From NCBI GenBank assembly GCA_900541235.1, contig UQIW01000008.1, forward strand, positions 24,171-88,170: DNA of 64,000 nt. The letters are read 5' to 3'. The notes beneath the pieces were generated by a model, which ran no database searches, was not told the DNA's origin, and saw only the letters and a program-made list of their open reading frames with translations. Shown piece after piece: positions 58,807-64,000 of the stretch (its first letter is position 1; each line of letters opens with the position of its first letter). The position numbers were made by a program, and so were the translations under genes. The DNA is from an uncultured Collinsella sp. Its GTDB lineage: Bacteria > Actinomycetota > Coriobacteriia > Coriobacteriales > Coriobacteriaceae.

Positions 58807-59841
58807 ATGATTATCGATGCAAATTCCTACTGGTTCGACGAGCGCATCTTTCATGACGAAACGCTCTGCGAACAGTTTTTGGCCGAGGTACCCCGCGCCT
58901 ATGACACCGAAGGCTATCTGACCATGAATTCCGCCGGCAAACGACAGATCGTGATCGAGATGCCCGCCGGTTCTCCGGGTCTTAACTACATTGAGGGCGA
59001 CTACACCCTCGAGAAGCGCTTGGCCGATATGGATGAGGCGGGGGTCGACAAGGCGATCCTCAAGCTCCCCGGCTGTCACGAGTGGATGTCGCTCGAGATG
59101 TGCCGGCGTTTCAACGACGGTATGGCTGCTGACGCGAAGGCGTCAAGTGGCCGTCTGATTCCGCTTGTCGCTGTGCCGCCCTTTGGCACCAAAGCAAATT
59201 TGGAGGAGCTCGACCGCAGACTCGACGATGGTTTTGCGGGTGTGCAGCTCTGCGCTCACTACGGCAAGCGCTATCTCGACGACCAGGTCTTCTCGAGTTT
59301 TTTCGAGCACCTGAACGAACGCCATGTCACCGTTTACGTGCACCATGTTCCCGTGCCGGTCGAGAACGAGTCGCTTCTCGCGTACGACAACCTTCGCCGC
59401 TCTTATGGCCGCTGCGTCGACCAAACTACGGCGATCGGCCGAGAGATCTTTGGCGATTTCTTTGAGCGCTACCCCAATATCAAGATGGTCCACTCCATGC
59501 TCGGTGGCGCTTATTTTGCGTTTAAGGAGATGCTGCTGCCGCACGGTCCCAGGCGTCCAGATGCCTCGGGTCGCTTCCAGACCGATACCGAGACGGTCTC
59601 CAAGCGTCTTGAGAACAACGTTTATTTCGACATGTCCCATGCTCAGCCCTGGGGCGAGACGCTTCTTGCCTGTGCGGTTGAGGTCCTTGGTGCAGACCAT
59701 ATTGTCTTTGGTACGAGTTATCCCGTTAAACGCGAGTGGCTAACAGAGGGTGTCGCCTGCGTCCGCGCCACAGATTTAAGTGATACGGACAAGGACCTTA
59801 TGCTTGGCGGCACGGCACAGCGCTTGTACGGCATCGAGTGA
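58807..59841 (+). CDS. Amidohydrolase-fold (PF04909-like) protein with altered metal site
   Basis: This 344-residue TIM-barrel protein resembles amidohydrolase 2/ACMSD-type enzymes: LEKRLADMDEAGVDKAIL, RFNDGMAADAKASSGRLIPL, RDLDDGFAGVQL-like repeats, VYVHHVPVP (His179/180), IKMVHSMLGGAY (His229), and ADHIVFGTSYPV. The N-terminal D-x-H-x-H metal motif is Asp4-Ala-Asn6-Ser-Tyr8, and the conserved Asp of FGSDxP is Ser304. Two or three metal ligands are thus missing, so it may be a lyase, isomerase or non-enzyme. It is the first gene of a four-gene operon, 26 bases before the next. Confidence 0.8.
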   Translation: MIIDANSYWFDERIFHDETLCEQFLAEVPRAYDTEGYLTMNSAGKRQIVIEMPAGSPGLNYIEGDYTLEKRLADMDEAGVDKAILKLPGCHEWMSLEMCRRFNDGMAADAKASSGRLIPLVAVPPFGTKANLEELDRRLDDGFAGVQLCAHYGKRYLDDQVFSSFFEHLNERHVTVYVHHVPVPVENESLLAYDNLRRSYGRCVDQTTAIGREIFGDFFERYPNIKMVHSMLGGAYFAFKEMLLPHGPRRPDASGRFQTDTETVSKRLENNVYFDMSHAQPWGETLLACAVEVLGADHIVFGTSYPVKREWLTEGVACVRATDLSDTDKDLMLGGTAQRLYGIE

Positions 59842-59867
59842 GCGACAGATAAAGGAGGGCGTTCGTC

Positions 59868-61115
59868 ATGGATAAGGGAGAGATGAAGGCCGGAGCCGCC
59901 CGGGTGGCCATTAACTTAGAGGACGTATTGCCGTTCGACGGTTTCGACGCACTCCGTCATGAAATCTTTGCCCGTGCCTTCGTGGTCGAAGGGATGGGGC
60001 GGCGCGCTTGCATCCTTTCACTTGAGGTTACCTCGATCGCTCCGGCCCTACTCGTCGATCTGCGTGAGGTTGTCAAGGATGTCTCCAATTGCGACGGCGC
60101 CTTTTCTTGGGTGGTCCCGACCCACACGTTTTCTGCGCCTCACGTGCGCACCCCTGGGCATCTGGCCGACACCGATGCCCGCGATCGAAATGAGCGCTAT
60201 CGTGCCGCGCTCATCGCCGCGACACGCGCGGCCGTTGAGCAGGCGGTTGCGGGCATTCGCTCTGTCACGCTCGCCTCGGCGGAGGGCTACTGTCCTGTGA
60301 ACGTTAACCGCGACATTGAGACGCCGGCCGGCTGGTGGCTGGGAGTAGACCCCAAGGGGTTTGCCGACCACGCGATGCCCATACTTGTCGCGAGGGATGC
60401 CGAGGGCGGGCTCGTTGCCATGCTTGCGACGGCTGATGTCCAGTCTTCCGTGCTCGACGGATCGCACGATTCTCAGGGGAAGCGCTTGGTGAGCGGGGAC
60501 CTCTTTGGCTTTGCCGCCATGGCTCTCGAGCGCGAATTGGGCGGAGTCGTGTTGCTGCTACCCGGTGCCGCGGGGGATCAGAGTCCGGCGGAGCGCGCCG
60601 TAACCGTTGCGTTCGATTCGACCGGGGCGAAGCAAACGTTAGATGCTCACGAGAGTGGATATCGCATGCTGCATCGACAGGGTCGCGCTATGAGCGATGC
60701 GTTGATTGAGGCCGTCCGTGCGGCGCGTGAGGACGATGCCATCGGCGTCGATGCTCGCACGGTCGACGTCCTTTTGCCCGCCCAGACGCGCGCCGACTTC
60801 TGCTCATTGGCCCCGCATCGAACTTATGGGTTTCATGCGGCAGGCGAACAGCGTACGAGGGTCTATTTACTTCGGCTGGGAAATGTCGAGTTCGTTGGTA
60901 TCCAGCCCGAGGTTTCGAGCTCGTTTGGCGCCGCCGTGCGCGCCGCCCGATTCTGCCCCGTGCTCTTTGCCACGCTTGTCAACGGAGGGCAAAAGTATCT
61001 GCCGGCCCCCGATGCGTACGAGAAAATCACCTATGAGGCCATGAACTCCGGCTTCGCCGCCGGTTCCCATGAGCGCCTCCTTCAAACCATCCTTGCCGCT
61101 TTAAACGCGGCATGA
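59868..61115 (+). CDS. Ceramidase-like (neutral/alkaline non-lysosomal type) protein A
   Basis: This 415-residue protein has ceramidase N-terminal-domain hallmarks: GAARVAINLEDVLPFDGFD at the start, VVPTHTFSAPHVRTPG (His86, where ceramidases have STHTHSGPG), VSGDLFGFAAMALE and LLPGAAGDQSP. No signal peptide is present, so it is intracellular, unlike true ceramidases. The middle HP-type histidine motif of ceramidases is replaced (LATADVQSSVLD). It therefore probably hydrolyses some amide or ester conjugate in the cytosol. The next gene is its paralogue, 17 bases downstream. AAAGGAGGGC precedes the ATG. Confidence 0.75.
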   Translation: MDKGEMKAGAARVAINLEDVLPFDGFDALRHEIFARAFVVEGMGRRACILSLEVTSIAPALLVDLREVVKDVSNCDGAFSWVVPTHTFSAPHVRTPGHLADTDARDRNERYRAALIAATRAAVEQAVAGIRSVTLASAEGYCPVNVNRDIETPAGWWLGVDPKGFADHAMPILVARDAEGGLVAMLATADVQSSVLDGSHDSQGKRLVSGDLFGFAAMALERELGGVVLLLPGAAGDQSPAERAVTVAFDSTGAKQTLDAHESGYRMLHRQGRAMSDALIEAVRAAREDDAIGVDARTVDVLLPAQTRADFCSLAPHRTYGFHAAGEQRTRVYLLRLGNVEFVGIQPEVSSSFGAAVRAARFCPVLFATLVNGGQKYLPAPDAYEKITYEAMNSGFAAGSHERLLQTILAALNAA

Positions 61116-61132
61116 CAAAAAGGAGAACTTGC

Positions 61133-62251
61133 ATGAATATCGGACATGCACGCCGCAAGATTACCCCGCAAGGCGACATCTATCTAATCGGATACCGCAA
61201 CCTCCCCAACCGTCTGGAGCCTGCGACAGGCGTCCATGACGACGTCTTCGCCAACGCGATTCTTTTCCAACAGGACGACCGCGAAGTTTTTCTCTTCAAC
61301 GCCGATGTTCTCGAGTTTGAGGAGGGCATGGCCGAGGAGGTTAAGACGATGCTCGCCGAGCGCTACGGAATCGACCGTGACTGCGTTCTGCTCTCCGCGA
61401 CGCACGACCACACTTCGATCGTCGCCTACCATCGCAGCTGGTGGACGGGAAAATTCAACGAGGACTACTATCGCTGGTTCCTCGATACCATCTGTCAATG
61501 CTTCGAAGAGTGCCGCGCCAACGCGCGACCTGCGACCTGCCGCATGGGCAAAAAAGTCATCACCGGTTTCTACGACAACCGCATCATCCCAGGTGAACTC
61601 GCCGACAATGAGGTCATTGTCGTATCGTTCTTCGATACCGAAGGCAAGCCATTTGCGGGCTTTGTGAACTGGGCGGTGCATTCTGCCTGTGTCGGACCCG
61701 ACTGCACGGAGCTCACGAGCGAACTCGCCGGTCTTACCGGCAAAAAGCTCGCTCAGAGTCTTGGTTACTATCCGGCCATGGTCGTCGGTGCTGCTGGCGA
61801 CTGTAGCGACCGCAATTTTCGCCAGGGACGCGGCATTCCCGAGGTCGAGCGCGTTTCGACCGGTCTTGCCGAGGCGATTTCCCAGATCAAGCTCGATCGC
61901 GAGGTCGTTCTTGACCGCATCGAGCCTCAGACGTTCTATCACACCGTTGCCCATGACGACTTTTCGCTCACGCTTAAGTGTGCCGTCATCAGTCTGGGCG
62001 GCCTGCATCTCTTTGTGTTCCCGAGTGAGCTCGGCAGCGACTTGGGTATTCGCATGAAGCGCGAATGCCCGGTCGAGGGAATAGTTTGCGGTTACACCAA
62101 CGGCTATTTCGAGTATTTCCTTCCGGCACGCGAGTACGGCCTCTCCTTTGAGACCGAGCGTACTCAGATTCCCCAGGGCGAACCGGAACGTCTGTGTGAC
62201 AAGTTCTGCCAGACGACGAGACTTCTCGGCGCAGCAGATTCGCGTCTGTAG
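61133..62251 (+). CDS. Ceramidase-like (neutral/alkaline non-lysosomal type) protein B
   Basis: This 372-residue paralogue of the preceding protein keeps more of the family site: LLSATHDHTSIVAYH (His91, His93), NWAVHSACVG (His183), ELTSELAG, and VVGAAGDCSDRN (Asp223). These match the zinc-ligand and GAAGD positions of neutral ceramidases. It lacks a signal peptide and the C-terminal immunoglobulin-like domain. The ATG at 61133 follows AAAAAGGAG; an overlapping upstream ATG at 61112 is unlikely. A 193-base gap without a terminator separates it from the PTS gene. Confidence 0.78.
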   Translation: MNIGHARRKITPQGDIYLIGYRNLPNRLEPATGVHDDVFANAILFQQDDREVFLFNADVLEFEEGMAEEVKTMLAERYGIDRDCVLLSATHDHTSIVAYHRSWWTGKFNEDYYRWFLDTICQCFEECRANARPATCRMGKKVITGFYDNRIIPGELADNEVIVVSFFDTEGKPFAGFVNWAVHSACVGPDCTELTSELAGLTGKKLAQSLGYYPAMVVGAAGDCSDRNFRQGRGIPEVERVSTGLAEAISQIKLDREVVLDRIEPQTFYHTVAHDDFSLTLKCAVISLGGLHLFVFPSELGSDLGIRMKRECPVEGIVCGYTNGYFEYFLPAREYGLSFETERTQIPQGEPERLCDKFCQTTRLLGAADSRL

Positions 62252-62444
62252 ACCTGATTGCGTGACATGGGCCAATGAGGCTCGCTGCCATGTGATCGGC
62301 ATCTTCCATCTTCTCTGCCGTTTCCCATCCCGGGCGTACGTGCGTCCGCGGATTTCAAAGGGGGAAGCGGGTTCCTTGTCCTCCCACGTCGACTACGGAG
62401 GCATGAAATCTACGCTATGCCCCGCTCAGAAAAAGGAGAATTCC

Positions 62445-63887
62445 ATGAAATACCAGAAGCTTTGCGATGAAATCATCACAAAGATCGGTGGTCGAGACAA
62501 TGTGTTAGACGTGAGCCACTGCATTACGCGTCTCCGCTTCCACCTCAAGGATGAATCGCTCGCCCAGACCAATGAGCTTAAGGCGACGAAGGGCGTCGTT
62601 GACGTCATCCAGGCCGGCGGACAGTATCAGGTCGTGATTGGTGCCACTGTCGAGGCCGTCTACAACGACCTTGTTCAGATTGGCGGGTTCGACTCCAAAC
62701 CCGCACTCGATATCGATGAGGGCGACGACGTCAAAAAGGGCGATCCATTCTCGCGTCTGCTTGCCATCATCTCCGAGATCCTGCAACCGGTTCTTGGCGT
62801 GCTTATGGCCGGTGGCTTTATCAAGTCGATGCTCGCGCTCTGCACGGTTGCCGGTTGGCTAGCCAAGGACAGCAATACGTATGTGACGCTCTCGGCAATC
62901 GGAGATTCGGTCTTCTATTACTTTCCGCTAATCATTGGCTGGACGTCGGCCAAGAAGTTCGGACTTAAGCCCGTTATGGGAATGGCGCTCGGTGGTATCC
63001 TCGTCTACCCGACGCTCGTTGCCCTTATGGGCGGAGATCCGCTCTACACGCTCGGCGCCGGCACGGTCTTCGAGTCCAATGTCTACGGTGATATTTTTGG
63101 CATCCCGCTGATCATGCAGAATTACTCATCGACGATTCTGCCTGCGATCTTTATCGTCTGGATTGCCTCCAAGGTGCACAAGGCCCTTTCTAACGCGCTG
63201 CCCGCGCTTGTGAGCTCGTTCTTCTCCAACATCCTGACGCTCCTCATTTGCGGCATCCTTGGCCTGCTTGTGGTCGGTCCGGTCATGACGGTCCTCTCCA
63301 ACATCGTTGCCCAGATCATCTTGATGCTCATCAACTTCCAGCCCGCCATCGCCGGCTTCGTCATCGGCACGTTCTGGAGCCTGCTCGTCATGTTCGGCCT
63401 GCACTGGGGTATCATCCCGCTGTGGTTCCTCGATGTCGCAACCTACGGCTATGACCTCATTAATCCGCTCGTGTATGCAGGCGGTTGTGCCATCGCCGGT
63501 GCTGTGCTTGGCATGATCATCCGAACCAAGGATTCCGAGGAAAATGCTGCCGTCAACATTCCCGCCCTTGTCTCTTCGATTTTCGGTGTCAACGAGCCTG
63601 CGCTTTACGCCATCTTGCTGCCGCGTAAGCGCCTTATGTGGGCAACCTTTATTTCCGCTGGTGTAGGCGGCGCCATCGCCGGCCTCATGGGTGCCAAACT
63701 CTATGCCTTCGGTGCCTCCGGCCCGCTCGGTTTTCCGAGCTTTATTAACCCTGCCGGCATCGACATGGGCTTTATCGGCCTTGTCATCTCCGGTGTGGTC
63801 GCTTTCGTTCTGGCTCTTGTCGCCGCTATGGTGATCGGTACCAGGAAGGACGAGGGCGGTAAGGCGCTCAACATCTCGGTGGACTAG
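62445..63887 (+). CDS. PTS transporter EIIBC (glucose/beta-glucoside superfamily)
   Basis: This 480-residue phosphotransferase permease has an N-terminal EIIB domain with phospho-cysteine motif DVSHCITRLRFHL (Cys26) and a ten-helix EIIC domain (KSMLALCTVAGWL, GWTSAKKFGLKPVMGMALGG, FGLHWGIIPLWFLDVATYG, FGVNEPALYAILLP). No EIIA domain is attached, so it relies on another EIIA protein. The GxNEPAL motif and layout are of the beta-glucoside/sucrose/GlcNAc-like branch. Its place downstream of two ceramidase-like hydrolases suggests uptake and phosphorylation of a sugar conjugate. AAAAGGAGAATTCC precedes the ATG. Confidence 0.92.
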   Translation: MKYQKLCDEIITKIGGRDNVLDVSHCITRLRFHLKDESLAQTNELKATKGVVDVIQAGGQYQVVIGATVEAVYNDLVQIGGFDSKPALDIDEGDDVKKGDPFSRLLAIISEILQPVLGVLMAGGFIKSMLALCTVAGWLAKDSNTYVTLSAIGDSVFYYFPLIIGWTSAKKFGLKPVMGMALGGILVYPTLVALMGGDPLYTLGAGTVFESNVYGDIFGIPLIMQNYSSTILPAIFIVWIASKVHKALSNALPALVSSFFSNILTLLICGILGLLVVGPVMTVLSNIVAQIILMLINFQPAIAGFVIGTFWSLLVMFGLHWGIIPLWFLDVATYGYDLINPLVYAGGCAIAGAVLGMIIRTKDSEENAAVNIPALVSSIFGVNEPALYAILLPRKRLMWATFISAGVGGAIAGLMGAKLYAFGASGPLGFPSFINPAGIDMGFIGLVISGVVAFVLALVAAMVIGTRKDEGGKALNISVD

Positions 63888-63907
63888 TCTGTCTGCGCAC
63901 TTTAACT

Positions 63908-63948
63908 AAATATGCCTCGGACGGCGACGTGCCGCCCGAGGCATATTT
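63908..63948. terminator. Intrinsic terminator
   Basis: AAATATGCCTCGG pairs with CCGAGGCATATTT, with an inner CGGC/GCCG hairpin. It ends the PTS operon and is symmetrical enough to act in both directions. Confidence 0.92.
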
Positions 63949-64000
63949 GTGTTAGAGGCTTTAGCCTGTGCGGGGCGCGCAGCGCGCCGCATCAGAAACC
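63949..64000. other. Window end, possible 3' tail of a minus-strand gene
   Basis: Read on the minus strand, an open frame (ending ARCAPRTG) runs in from the window edge to a TAA at 63961-63963. The convergent terminator at 63908 fits that. Only about 12 codons are visible, so this is a weak suggestion. Confidence 0.2.

Noticed and set aside
61112..61132. Start of ceramidase-like protein B at the ATG overlapping the previous stop
   Set aside because: The ATG at 61133 has AAAAAGGAG at good spacing, and the protein's family start matches it.
62403..62444. Earlier in-frame ATG for the PTS gene
   Set aside because: GGAGG lies only one base from that ATG, too close for initiation, and EIIB normally begins at the chosen start.

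Overview
The window reads as a chromosomal segment of a GC-rich gut actinobacterium of the class Coriobacteriia, most likely Collinsella. This is inferred from the protein set (choloylglycine hydrolase, EFR1 ferredoxin, MalY/PatB lyase, many DMT exporters, an orphan TetM-like GTPase) and from GC-rich codon use, not from a marker gene. No rRNA, tRNA, CRISPR array or intact insertion sequence was seen. Most of the window is ordinary chromosome: short operons separated by intrinsic terminators and several families of small palindromic intergenic repeats.

Layout. 1-5.7 kb: tail of an FtsX-type permease, a tRNA-dihydrouridine synthase, a 1.2-kb repeat-bounded islet with an orphan ribbon-helix-helix gene, glutaredoxin, an XRE/zinc-ribbon/TipAS regulator, TrmO and a MalY-type lyase. 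5.8-12.3 kb: two solute-sensing hybrid histidine kinases facing each other, one with a separate lipoprotein sensor and one with the sensors fused on, around a PNPOx-fold flavoprotein. 12.5-17 kb: K+ channel, LOG hydrolase, ClC channel, EFR1, EamA exporter and a MITE-like inverted repeat. 17-19.2 kb: GntR(YtrA)-ABC-ABC2 operon. 19.3-30.4 kb: RF3, a VUT transporter with a possible preQ1 riboswitch, SDR, Ung, DMT/LysR pair, MATE, RlmA-like and RsmJ-like methyltransferases, a 47-residue membrane peptide and a GNAT enzyme. 30.4-37.5 kb: possible structured RNA, TetM-like GTPase, and two related AAA+ ATPases flanking a UvrA paralogue. 37.6-43.8 kb: TrmL, a CobW-type chaperone, a Cys-less ArsC-fold protein, a flavoprotein, patatin, and a TPP-riboswitch thiM/thiamine-binding/thiE operon. 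44-52.6 kb: HAD, LysR and MetE-like protein, UraA, esterase, NCS2 permease, a deformylase-like protein and bile salt hydrolase. 52.6-58.6 kb: Kup, DMT/LysR pair, and an XRE-aminotransferase fusion with its own operator cluster. 58.7-63.9 kb: an operon of an atypical amidohydrolase-fold protein, two ceramidase-like hydrolases and a PTS EIIBC permease.

How the genes work together. The clearest functional units are thiamine salvage, the two membrane phosphorelays (no Hpt or DNA-binding output regulator is visible nearby), the UvrA2/AAA+ cluster, and the terminal PTS operon. The terminal operon looks like an undescribed uptake-and-cleavage pathway for a phosphorylated sugar conjugate. The most interesting single-gene architecture is the aminotransferase with a fused repressor domain, operator half-sites at its own promoter and a strong internal ribosome binding site at the domain junction. 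All functional assignments rest on reading motifs by eye; no database search was run.
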